Source: an uncultured Rhodovulum sp.
Lineage (GTDB): Bacteria; Pseudomonadota; Alphaproteobacteria; Rhodobacterales; Rhodobacteraceae
Direction of reading: 5' to 3'
Length of the DNA stretch: 5,467 nucleotides
Assembly: GCA_946221765.1 (NCBI GenBank)
Contig: CAMIMK010000230.1
Coordinates: forward strand, 1 to 5,467
A program made the translations under genes and the position numbers. Of the stretch, positions 1 through 5,348 are shown in pieces. The notes under the pieces were generated by a model that was not told the origin of the DNA, made no database searches, and worked only from the letters and a program-made list of their open reading frames with translations. Each line of letters begins with the position of its first letter. Within the stretch, counting starts at the first letter, position 1.

Positions 1-314
1 TCGCCGTCGCCGGCAGCCCGGCGCCCCAGGCCTCGGGCGCGAGCCCGGTCCCCGCCGCCGCGCCCGACCCGGCCGAGGACCCGGGCGTCGTTGCCTCGCC
101 GATGGTCGGGACCGCCTATCTCCAGCCCGAACCCGGCGCCCCCTCCTTCATCAAGGTCGGCGACACCGTGACCGAGGGCCAGACGATCCTCATCATCGAG
201 GCGATGAAGACCATGAACCAGATCCCGGCCCCGCGCGCCGGCAAGATCCGGCGGATCCTGATCGAGGATGGCTCGCCGGTCGAGTTCGGCGCCCCCCTCG
301 TCATCCTCGACTGA
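1..314 (+). CDS. accB: Biotin carboxyl carrier protein of acetyl-CoA carboxylase (3' part only)
   Basis: This is the C-terminal part of the carrier subunit of acetyl-CoA carboxylase, which holds the biotin that AccC carboxylates and that delivers the carboxyl group to acetyl-CoA. The reading frame is open from base 3, so the true start lies upstream of the window. The visible protein begins with an Ala/Pro-rich flexible linker (about bases 3-95) and continues into a complete biotinyl domain. The domain opens with SPMVGTAY and contains a protruding 'thumb' segment before FIKVGD, a feature of acetyl-CoA carboxylase carriers rather than lipoyl domains. The biotinylation motif is EAMKTMN, with the acceptor lysine codon at 207-209. 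The domain ends normally with PVEFGAPLVILD and TGA. accC follows after 12 bp, as in the classical accBC operon. Identity is very secure; only the 5' end is missing. Confidence 0.96.
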   Translation, partial: AVAGSPAPQASGASPVPAAAPDPAEDPGVVASPMVGTAYLQPEPGAPSFIKVGDTVTEGQTILIIEAMKTMNQIPAPRAGKIRRILIEDGSPVEFGAPLVILD

Positions 315-326
315 CGGCGCGGGCCG

Positions 327-1670
327 ATGTTCAAGAAGATCCTCATCGCCAACCGCGGCGAGATCGCGCTCCGGGTCGTGCGCGCCTGCCGCGAAATGGG
401 CATTTCGACGGTCGCGGTCCACTCCACCGCCGATGCCAATGCCATGCATGTGCGCATGGCCGACGAGAGCGTCTGCATCGGGCCGCCGCCGGCCGCGCAG
501 AGCTATCTGTCGATGCCGAACGTCATCTCGGCCTGCGAGATCACCGGGGCCGAGGCGATCCACCCCGGCTATGGCTTTCTCTCGGAGAATGCCAGTTTCG
601 TGCAGATCGTCGAGGACCACGGCCTGACCTTCATCGGCCCCTCGGCCGCGCATATCCGCCTGATGGGCGACAAGATCACCGCCAAGGACACGATGAAGAA
701 GCTCGGCGTGCCCTGCGTGCCCGGCTCGGACGGCGGCGTCCCGACCCTCGACGTGGCGAAGAAGGTCGCGGCCGAGATCGGCTATCCGGTCATCGTCAAG
801 GCGACGGCGGGCGGCGGCGGCCGCGGCATGAAGCTCGCCCGCACCGCCGACGAGTTCGAGACCGCCTTCCAGACCGCCCGCAGCGAGGCCAAGGCCGCCT
901 TCGGCAACGACGAGGTCTATCTGGAGAAATACCTCCAGAAGCCGCGCCACATCGAGATCCAGGTCTTCGGCGACGGCCGCGGCCGGGCGGTCCATCTCGG
1001 CGAGCGCGACTGCTCGCTCCAGCGCCGCCACCAGAAGGTCTTCGAGGAATCGCCCTCGCCGGCCCTCGACCCCGGCACCCGCGCCCGAATCGGCCAGATC
1101 TGCGCCGAGGCCGTGGCCCGCATCGGCTATTCCGGCGCCGGGACCATCGAATTCCTCTACGAGGACGGCGAGTTCTACTTCATCGAGATGAACACCCGCC
1201 TGCAGGTGGAGCATCCGGTGACCGAGGCGATCTACGACGTCGATCTCGTGCAGGAGCAGATCCGCGTCGCCGCCGGCCTGCCGATGACCTTCCGCCAGGA
1301 AGACCTCGTGCCGAACGGCCATGCCATCGAATGCCGGATCAATGCGGAACAGCTGCCGGACTTCCGCCCGAGCCCGGGCAAGATCCAGACCTATTACGCA
1401 CCCGGCGGGCTCGGGGTGCGCATCGACAGCGCCATCTACGGCGGCTACACGATCCCGCCCTATTACGACAGCCTCATCGGCAAGCTGATCGTCCGCGCCC
1501 GCACCCGCGAACTGGCCCTTGCCCGGCTGCAGCGGGCCCTGTCCGAGCTGATCGTCGACGGGATCGAGACCACCACCCCGCTCTTCCACGCCCTGCTGGA
1601 GGAAGACGACATCCGCGCCGGGCGCTATGACATCCACTGGCTGGAGAAGTGGCTGGCCCGGGAGAGCTGA
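327..1670 (+). CDS. accC: Biotin carboxylase subunit of acetyl-CoA carboxylase
   Basis: This enzyme performs the ATP- and bicarbonate-dependent carboxylation of biotin on AccB in the cytosol, the first half-reaction of acetyl-CoA carboxylase. The 447-residue protein is nearly the same length as E. coli AccC (449). It shows the N-terminal biotin carboxylase domain (KKILIANRGEIA at 3-14, HPGYGFLSEN at 79-88), the ATP-grasp domain (MGDK116, K158, glycine loop GGGGRGMK 162-169, HQKVFEESP 235-243, EMNTRLQVEHPVTE 287-300) and the C-terminal domain (ECRINAE from 335). The residues expected from E. coli are present, shifted by one after the first domain: K237, E287, N289, R291, E295 and R337. The ATG at 327 gives the conserved MFKKILIANRGE start, though no strong Shine-Dalgarno precedes it, so coupling to accB is likely. 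The stop codon shares its last base with the aat start. The alternative, a carboxylase from a propionyl-CoA or pyruvate system, is unlikely given the adjacent accB and the length. Confidence 0.98.
   Translation: MFKKILIANRGEIALRVVRACREMGISTVAVHSTADANAMHVRMADESVCIGPPPAAQSYLSMPNVISACEITGAEAIHPGYGFLSENASFVQIVEDHGLTFIGPSAAHIRLMGDKITAKDTMKKLGVPCVPGSDGGVPTLDVAKKVAAEIGYPVIVKATAGGGGRGMKLARTADEFETAFQTARSEAKAAFGNDEVYLEKYLQKPRHIEIQVFGDGRGRAVHLGERDCSLQRRHQKVFEESPSPALDPGTRARIGQICAEAVARIGYSGAGTIEFLYEDGEFYFIEMNTRLQVEHPVTEAIYDVDLVQEQIRVAAGLPMTFRQEDLVPNGHAIECRINAEQLPDFRPSPGKIQTYYAPGGLGVRIDSAIYGGYTIPPYYDSLIGKLIVRARTRELALARLQRALSELIVDGIETTTPLFHALLEEDDIRAGRYDIHWLEKWLARES
1660..1664 (+). promoter_or_regulatory. 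Ribosome binding site of aat inside the accC end
   Basis: GGGAG lies five bases before the ATG at 1670, within the last accC codons. It supports that ATG over the in-frame GTG at 1649. The stop/start overlap TGATG (1668-1672) suggests terminating AccC ribosomes can reinitiate on aat. The motif is visible; the coupling is inferred. Confidence 0.6.
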
Positions 1671-2323
1671 TGCGCGACGACGCCGGGGGCATCCTCACCG
1701 CGGACCTGCTGCTCCGGGCCTATGCCTCCGGGGTCTTCCCCATGGCCGAGGATGCGGGCAGCGACGAGGTCTTCTGGGTCGACCCCCGCCAGCGCGGCAT
1801 CCTGCCGCTTGACGGGCTGCAGGTCTCGCGCCGCCTCGCCCGCAGCTTCCGGGTCGGGGCGTTCGAGATCCGCATCGACCATGCCTTCGACGCCGTTGTC
1901 GCCGCCTGCGCCGACCGGCCCGAGACCTGGATCAATCCGGTGATCTTCCGGCTCTACGGCGAATTGCACCGGCGCGGCCACGCCCATTCCGTCGAGATCT
2001 GGTGCGACGGGCACCTCGCCGGCGGGCTCTATGGCGTCGCGCTCGGTGCGGTCTTTTTCGGCGAGAGCATGTTCAGCCGCAGGCGGGACGCCTCGAAGCT
2101 CGCGCTCGTCGCCCTGGTCGCGCGGCTGAACGCCGGCGGTTTCCGGTTGCTCGACACCCAGTTCGTCACCGACCACCTGCTGAGCCTCGGCGCCGTCGAG
2201 ATCCCGCGGGCCGACTATCGCCGGCGCCTCGCCGAGGCGCTGGCCGGCGCGGCCGACTTCCACGCGCTGGCCCCGGAGGCCGGCCGTCAGGAGATGCTGC
2301 AGCTCAGCACCCAGACGTCGTAA
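1670..2323 (+). CDS. aat: Leucyl/phenylalanyl-tRNA-protein transferase
   Basis: This enzyme transfers Leu or Phe from aminoacyl-tRNA to the N-terminal Arg or Lys of proteins, creating a primary destabilising residue recognised by ClpS and degraded by ClpAP. The 217-residue protein shows the family motifs in order: LLLRAYASGVFPMAE (13-27), FWVDPRQRGILP (35-46), TWI (87-89), AHSVEIW (105-111), GGLYGVALG (118-126), FFGESMFSRRRDASK (129-143) and LLDTQFVTDHLLSLGA (160-175). The acidic residue of GES and the D-x-Q triad in LDTQ correspond to residues implicated in catalysis in E. coli Aat. Compared with E. coli (234 residues) the N-terminal extension is shorter, which I recall as usual in alphaproteobacteria. 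I chose the ATG at 1670 over an in-frame GTG at 1649 because it has GGGAG five bases upstream and begins just before the family homology. The start overlaps the accC stop as TGATG. The 3' end overlaps the convergent DUF2155 gene by 37 bp. Confidence 0.96.
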   Translation: MRDDAGGILTADLLLRAYASGVFPMAEDAGSDEVFWVDPRQRGILPLDGLQVSRRLARSFRVGAFEIRIDHAFDAVVAACADRPETWINPVIFRLYGELHRRGHAHSVEIWCDGHLAGGLYGVALGAVFFGESMFSRRRDASKLALVALVARLNAGGFRLLDTQFVTDHLLSLGAVEIPRADYRRRLAEALAGAADFHALAPEAGRQEMLQLSTQTS

Positions 2324-2688
2324 CGCGGGTGATCGAGCGCCGAGAGCGCCGGCGAGGAAGCGAACATCCAGCCGGCGAAGCGCGGCGCGATCTCGCGGAT
2401 GTCACGGATGCGCAGGAAGGCGAAGGCATCCGCCTTGGGCGTGTCCCGGGGCACCCGGCAGGTATCGACGGTGATTTCGAGATGCCCGAAGCGCGCCGTC
2501 TCGCCCACGGCGAGGTCGATGTCGCGGGCGGTGCCGTTGAGGTTGTCGAGCCCGCGCAGATGCACTTCCCGGACGGAAACCATGGCGACCCCCGTGCCCA
2601 CCTCCTCCTCGGTGACGGGCTGGGCGGCAACGGCCGCACCGGCGAGGAGCGCCGCGAAGGCGAGGCCACAGGCGAGGACGCGCGTCAT
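2287..2688 (-). CDS. DUF2155 domain-containing secreted protein
   Basis: This is a 133-residue exported protein of the DUF2155 family, found mostly in alphaproteobacteria and without an established function that I know of. Residues 1-22 form a typical Sec signal peptide: a short basic start, a hydrophobic Leu/Ala core and Ala-Ala before Gln23. The mature part begins with a Glu-rich stretch. The DUF2155 domain follows: LRGLDNLNGTARDIDLAVGE (44-63), FGHLEITVDTCRVP (68-81), and the very characteristic FAGWMFASSPALSALDHP (104-121) and YDVWVLSC (123-130). The mature protein has exactly two cysteines, C77 and C130, so a periplasmic disulfide is plausible. The start codon overlaps the mlaD stop as ATGA and lacks a strong Shine-Dalgarno, which suggests translational coupling. 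The C-terminal codons overlap the end of aat on the opposite strand. The family call is confident; function is unknown, and location in the periplasm or at the outer membrane is inferred. Confidence 0.92.
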   Translation of the reverse strand: MTRVLACGLAFAALLAGAAVAAQPVTEEEVGTGVAMVSVREVHLRGLDNLNGTARDIDLAVGETARFGHLEITVDTCRVPRDTPKADAFAFLRIRDIREIAPRFAGWMFASSPALSALDHPRYDVWVLSCSIS

Positions 2689-3125
2689 TGCCCGGTCCCG
2701 AACCGCATCAGCAGGTTCAGCAGGCTGACCGCGCCCTGGGTATTCTCGATCCGGTCCCCGGCTGCCAGCACCACGTCGGAGGCCCCCGGGGTGATCTCGA
2801 GGAAGGACCCGCCGAGCAATCCCTCGGAGGCGATCTTCACGTCCGAATCATCCGGCAGCTTCAGGTCGTTGCGGACGGTGAACCGCGCCTCGGCGTTGAA
2901 TGTCGTGGCGTCGAGCGTCAGCCCGGTGACCGTGCCCACCTTGATCCCGGCGAGCCGCACATCGGTGCCGACCGAGATCCCCTCGACGCTGCGGAAATCG
3001 GCGCTCAACTCATAGCTGTCGGGTGACGGCCCGAGCCCGCCGCTCCGCGCCGCGAAGACGAGAAAGCCCGCGGCGACGACCAGGACGACGGCACCGATGG
3101 CCGTCTCGGCAGCGGAGGCGGACAT
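2685..3125 (-). CDS. mlaD: MlaD-type MCE domain protein, phospholipid transport subunit
   Basis: MlaD is the substrate-binding subunit of the MlaFEDB ABC complex, which moves phospholipids between the inner membrane and the periplasmic carrier MlaC to maintain outer-membrane lipid asymmetry. The 146-residue protein has one N-terminal transmembrane helix (about 9-26), then a single MCE domain (about 37-115). Recognisable pieces are YELSADFRSVEGISVGTDVRL (38-58), AGIKVGTV (59-66), PDDSDVKIASEGLLGGSFLEI (91-111) and a C-terminal amphipathic helix (SLLNLLMRFG, 134-143) matching the pore-lining helix of E. coli MlaD. It lacks the disordered tail of the E. coli protein (183 residues), so it is short but complete. 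The gene starts three bases after the NDUFA12 stop and overlaps DUF2155 by four bases. No mlaE, mlaF, mlaB or mlaC lies in this window, so its ABC partners must be encoded elsewhere. Confidence in the MCE/MlaD call is high. Confidence 0.93.
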   Translation of the reverse strand: MSASAAETAIGAVVLVVAAGFLVFAARSGGLGPSPDSYELSADFRSVEGISVGTDVRLAGIKVGTVTGLTLDATTFNAEARFTVRNDLKLPDDSDVKIASEGLLGGSFLEITPGASDVVLAAGDRIENTQGAVSLLNLLMRFGTGQ

Positions 3126-3128
3126 CCG

Positions 3129-3506
3129 TTATTCCGGCGCCCAGGCCTCGTAGTCCCGCGCCGGCGCCACCGGCTGCGGGGCGAGGATGCTGGTCCGCGG
3201 ACGATAGGCGAGCGCGGTCCCCGTCAGGTTCTCCTGATGCGGCTGCTCCCAGGGCTTGCGGGCCAGCGGCGCCCGGGTCGGCGGTTCCTGCCAGGTGTGG
3301 TGCAGCCAGCCGTGCCACTCGGGCGAGACCCGGCTCGCCTCGGCCTCGCCGTTGTAGATGACCCAGCGGCGGCTGCCGTCGGCGGACTGGTAATAGGCGT
3401 TGCCCGCGGGATCGCGCCCGACCTCCTGGCCCTTGCGCCAGGTGAAGAGACGGGTCCCGAGCGTCTGCCCGTTCCACCAGGTGAAGATCTGCGCCAGAAG
3501 GCTCAT
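3129..3506 (-). CDS. NADH:ubiquinone oxidoreductase accessory subunit, NDUFA12 (B17.2) family
   Basis: This 125-residue protein is a bacterial homologue of the mitochondrial complex I accessory subunit NDUFA12, present in complex I of alphaproteobacteria such as Paracoccus, where it binds the peripheral arm near the membrane interface. Diagnostic segments are TWWNGQTLGTRLFT (9-22), GQEVGRDPAGNAYYQ (26-40), RRWVIYNGEAEASRVSPEWH (46-65), GWLHHT (66-71) and KPWEQPHQENLTGTALAYRP (84-103). There is no signal peptide or membrane helix, as expected for a matrix/cytoplasm-side subunit. The open frame continues upstream to 3674, but the ATG at 3506 is the right start: it has GAGGT at 3511-3515 and begins the family homology, and the upstream part would run through the prs 3' end. 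mlaD follows after three bases. It is not near the nuo operon in this window, which is normal for this subunit as far as I recall. Confidence 0.95.
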   Translation of the reverse strand: MSLLAQIFTWWNGQTLGTRLFTWRKGQEVGRDPAGNAYYQSADGSRRWVIYNGEAEASRVSPEWHGWLHHTWQEPPTRAPLARKPWEQPHQENLTGTALAYRPRTSILAPQPVAPARDYEAWAPE

Positions 3507-3510
3507 GCTG

Positions 3511-3515
3511 ACCTC
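3511..3515 (-). promoter_or_regulatory. Ribosome binding site deciding the NDUFA12 start
   Basis: Read on the minus strand, GAGGT sits four bases before the ATG at 3506. It supports this start over upstream in-frame codons of the longer open frame (to 3674), which would place the protein's N-terminus inside prs. Confidence 0.6.
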
Positions 3516-3560
3516 ATCATGCCCTGCTCCCTTATGGCGCAGCCACCCGCGCCCGTCCAG

Positions 3561-3590
3561 AGCCTCCCCGCCCGGAGCATCCCCGCCCGG
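3561..3590. repeat. Tandem 15-bp direct repeat just after the prs stop
   Basis: Two adjacent 15-bp units, 3561-3575 (AGCCTCCCCGCCCGG) and 3576-3590 (AGCATCCCCGCCCGG), differ at one base. They fill part of the 85-bp gap between the prs stop (3592) and the NDUFA12 start (3506). GAGCC (3560-3564) and GGCTC (3589-3593) could pair across the repeat, but no T-run follows on the minus strand, so it does not look like a classical terminator. The likely origin is slippage; any RNA-level role is unproven. Confidence 0.75.
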
Positions 3591-3591
3591 C

Positions 3592-4614
3592 TCAGCGGAC
3601 GAGGTTCGGATAGAGCGCCTCGTAGATCGGCTCCAGCGTCGCCGAATCGAAGAGCGACGACACGCTGGTGCCATTGGCGATGTTCAGGATCGCCTGCCCG
3701 AGCAGCGGGGCCATCGGCACGATGCGGATGTTCGGCGCGCGGAGCACCGCCTCGGTCGGCTCGATCGAGTCGGTGATGACGAGGCTCTTCATCGCCGAGG
3801 TCGAGACCCGCTCGACCGCCGGCCCCGACAGGACGCCGTGGGTGATGTAGGCATGGACCTCGGCCGCGCCTTCGGTCAGCAGCAGGTCTGCCGCCTTCAC
3901 CAGCGTGCCGGCGGTGTCGCAGATGTCGTCGACGATGATGCAGACCCGGTCGCGCACGTCGCCAATGACCGTCATCGAGGCCACCTCGCCCGGGGCCGAG
4001 CGGCGCTTGTCCACGATCGCGAGATCGGCACCGATGCGCTCGGCCAGCTCCCGCGCCCGCGCCACGCCGCCCACGTCCGGGGAGACCACGGTGATGTCGC
4101 GGAGGTTCTCGAACTTGTGGCGGATGTCGAGCGCGAAGACCGGCGCGGCATAAAGGTTGTCGACCGGGATGTCGAAGAAGCCCTGGATCTGCGCGGCATG
4201 CAGGTCGAGCGTCAGCACCCGCTCGATCCCCGCCTCGGTCAAGAGGTTCGCCACGAGCTTGGCGCTGATCGGCGTGCGGGCCTTGGCGCGGCGATCCTGC
4301 CGGGCATAGCCGAAATAGGGCATGACCGCGGTGATGCGATGCGCCGAGGACCGGCGCAGCGCGTCGCACATGATCAGGAGTTCCATCAGGTTGTCGTTCG
4401 CCGGATTGGACGTCGACTGGATGATGAACATGTCCTCGCCGCGGACGTTCTCGTAGACCTCGACGAAGATTTCCTGGTCGTTGAACCGCTCGACCCGGGT
4501 CTTGACCAGCTCGACCGGTTCCCCCCGGTGGATCGAGATGCGCCGCGCGATGGCCGTGGCGAGCGCGCGGTTGGAATTGCCCGCGATCAGCTTCGGCTTG
4601 AACAGCGGATTCAT
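3592..4614 (-). CDS. prs: Ribose-phosphate pyrophosphokinase (PRPP synthetase)
   Basis: Prs converts ribose 5-phosphate and ATP to PRPP, the precursor for purines, pyrimidines, histidine, tryptophan and NAD. The 340-residue protein carries the class I features: KLIAGNSN near the start (8-15), RFNDQEIFVEVYENVRGED (43-61), the ATP-binding YFGYARQDR (100-108), DLHAAQIQGFFDIPVDNLYA (137-156) with H139, VVSPDVGGVARA (176-187), the flexible catalytic loop DKRR (202-205), and the PRPP loop VDDICDTAGT (228-237). It is longer than E. coli Prs (315 residues), with an N-terminal extension of a few residues and a longer C-terminus, which I recall as common in alphaproteobacteria. The start at 4614 has AAGGAG five bases upstream; a longer in-frame start at 4716 would add 34 residues with no family resemblance and cross the intergenic region. 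It is divergent from the isomerase-like gene and 85 bp upstream of NDUFA12, so readthrough into that trio is possible. Confidence 0.98.
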   Translation of the reverse strand: MNPLFKPKLIAGNSNRALATAIARRISIHRGEPVELVKTRVERFNDQEIFVEVYENVRGEDMFIIQSTSNPANDNLMELLIMCDALRRSSAHRITAVMPYFGYARQDRRAKARTPISAKLVANLLTEAGIERVLTLDLHAAQIQGFFDIPVDNLYAAPVFALDIRHKFENLRDITVVSPDVGGVARARELAERIGADLAIVDKRRSAPGEVASMTVIGDVRDRVCIIVDDICDTAGTLVKAADLLLTEGAAEVHAYITHGVLSGPAVERVSTSAMKSLVITDSIEPTEAVLRAPNIRIVPMAPLLGQAILNIANGTSVSSLFDSATLEPIYEALYPNLVR

Positions 4615-4619
4615 CGTGG

Positions 4620-4625
4620 CTCCTT
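4620..4625 (-). promoter_or_regulatory. prs: Strong ribosome binding site of prs
   Basis: On the minus strand AAGGAG lies five bases before the ATG at 4614. It is the best Shine-Dalgarno in the window, fitting a highly expressed housekeeping gene, and it rejects the longer in-frame start at 4716. Confidence 0.7.
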
Positions 4626-4716
4626 CGGCGGTGCAACCGGACATTTCCGGGCGGGTTAGCACCCAACGCAGGACTTGCAAAGGCCCGAGAACCGGGGAGA
4701 GTGCGGCGTGAGGCAA

Positions 4717-4722
4717 GGGGAG
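4717..4722 (+). promoter_or_regulatory. Ribosome binding site of the isomerase-like gene
   Basis: GGGGAG is six bases before the ATG at 4729. It favours this start over an upstream in-frame start at 4675, whose extra 18 residues show no resemblance to the family. Confidence 0.6.
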
Positions 4723-4728
4723 CGCATC

Positions 4729-5325
4729 ATGGCCGTCATCGACTACTACTGTTTCCCGCTGTCACCGTTCAGCTATCTCGCGGGGCTGCGCCTGGAGGAG
4801 ATTGCGGCGCAACACGGCGCGGAGATTTCCTATCGGCCGGTCGAGCTCTTCCGCATCTTCGCCGAGACCGGGACGCCGCTCGTCAAGGACCGGCACCCCG
4901 CGCGCCAGCGCTATCGCCTTCAGGACATTGCCCGCGTGGCCCGGATGGAGGGGTTGCCGATCAATCTCCATCCCCGCCACTGGCCGACCAATGCCGTGCC
5001 CGCCTCCGTCGCGATCATCACCGCCCAGCAGGCGGGCGGCGGGGATGTCGGGCGGCTGCTGCATGCCTTCGTGCGCGCGGTCTGGGCCGAGGACCGCGAC
5101 ATCGCCGAGGATACCGTGGTGCGCGACTGCCTCGCCGAGGCGGGTTTCGACCCCGCCCTCGCCGACCGCGGCATGCTGTCCGGGGTAGAGGCGCTGCAGC
5201 GCAACACCGACGAGGCGCTGAAGCGCGGCGTCTTCGGGGCGCCGAGCTATGTGGTGGGCGAGGAGATCTTCTGGGGGCAGGACCGCCTGCCCCATCTCGC
5301 CGCGCATCTCGCCGGCCTCGGCTGA
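4729..5325 (+). CDS. 2-hydroxychromene-2-carboxylate isomerase-like protein (GST kappa / DsbA-fold)
   Basis: This 198-residue protein belongs to the thioredoxin-fold family that includes NahD-type 2-hydroxychromene-2-carboxylate isomerases and kappa-class glutathione transferases. The N-terminus IDYYCFPLSPFSYL (4-17) has the expected beta strand followed by the SPFSYL turn. Ser12 lies where NahD has its glutathione-activating serine, and there is no CXXC, so it is not a disulfide oxidoreductase. The helical insert carries RYRLQDIARVARMEGLPI (61-78) and the conserved W85-P-T-N. The C-terminal signature GVFGAPSYVVGEEIFWGQDRL (167-187) contains the cis-proline (P172) and the WGQDRL motif. It is likely cytosolic, with glutathione as cofactor. 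No naphthalene-catabolism genes lie nearby, so the physiological substrate is unknown and the isomerase name is a family label only. A putative hydrolase gene follows after 23 bp and may be co-transcribed. Confidence 0.88.
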   Translation: MAVIDYYCFPLSPFSYLAGLRLEEIAAQHGAEISYRPVELFRIFAETGTPLVKDRHPARQRYRLQDIARVARMEGLPINLHPRHWPTNAVPASVAIITAQQAGGGDVGRLLHAFVRAVWAEDRDIAEDTVVRDCLAEAGFDPALADRGMLSGVEALQRNTDEALKRGVFGAPSYVVGEEIFWGQDRLPHLAAHLAGLG

Positions 5326-5348
5326 GCGCCGGCCGGGCCGCCGCCGCG

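Larger units (their letters stand above)
4615..4728. promoter_or_regulatory. Divergent intergenic region between prs and the isomerase-like gene
   Basis: This 114-bp spacer separates two divergent genes and should contain both promoters. The palindromic TTGCAA at 4675-4680 could act as a -35-like element for prs; on the minus strand it is followed after 14-16 bases by GCTAACCC, a poor -10 match. On the plus strand nothing resembling a -10 sits at the right distance. A short CCCG/CGGG hairpin (4684-4696) is also present. The promoter role is inferred from gene layout; the exact elements are uncertain. Confidence 0.4.

Noticed and set aside
1625..2263. Minus-strand open frame of 212 codons antisense to aat
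   Set aside because: Composition is that of a complementary-frame shadow, and aat on the plus strand carries all family motifs.
2662..2688. Possible lipobox (VLAC) at residues 4-7 of the DUF2155 protein
   Set aside because: The cysteine precedes the hydrophobic core, with only three residues before VLAC, so it cannot be a normal lipoprotein signal; an ordinary signal peptide ending near residue 22 fits better.
2002..3015. Plus-strand open frame of 337 codons across aat, DUF2155 and mlaD
   Set aside because: It runs out of frame through the aat end and antisense to two well-supported genes; the Arg/Pro/Ala-rich product has no recognisable motif.
3560..3593. Intrinsic terminator for prs in the gap before NDUFA12
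   Set aside because: Only a 5-bp GAGCC/GGCTC pairing around the tandem repeat is seen, with no T-run on the minus strand; readthrough cannot be excluded.
3400..4659. Long plus-strand open frame (419 codons) antisense to prs
   Set aside because: It is a shadow of prs in GC-rich DNA: Arg/Asp/His-rich translation without domain motifs, and the minus strand encodes an unmistakable complete PRPP synthetase.
4762..5307. Minus-strand open frame of 181 codons antisense to the isomerase-like gene
   Set aside because: Shadow frame; the plus-strand protein has the SPFSYL and WGQDRL signatures and a good ribosome binding site.
5326..5348. Terminator or regulatory hairpin between the isomerase-like gene and the hydrolase start
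   Set aside because: The 23 bases are GC-rich with a GCCGGC core, but there is no usable stem-loop plus T-tract; it looks like a plain intra-operon spacer.
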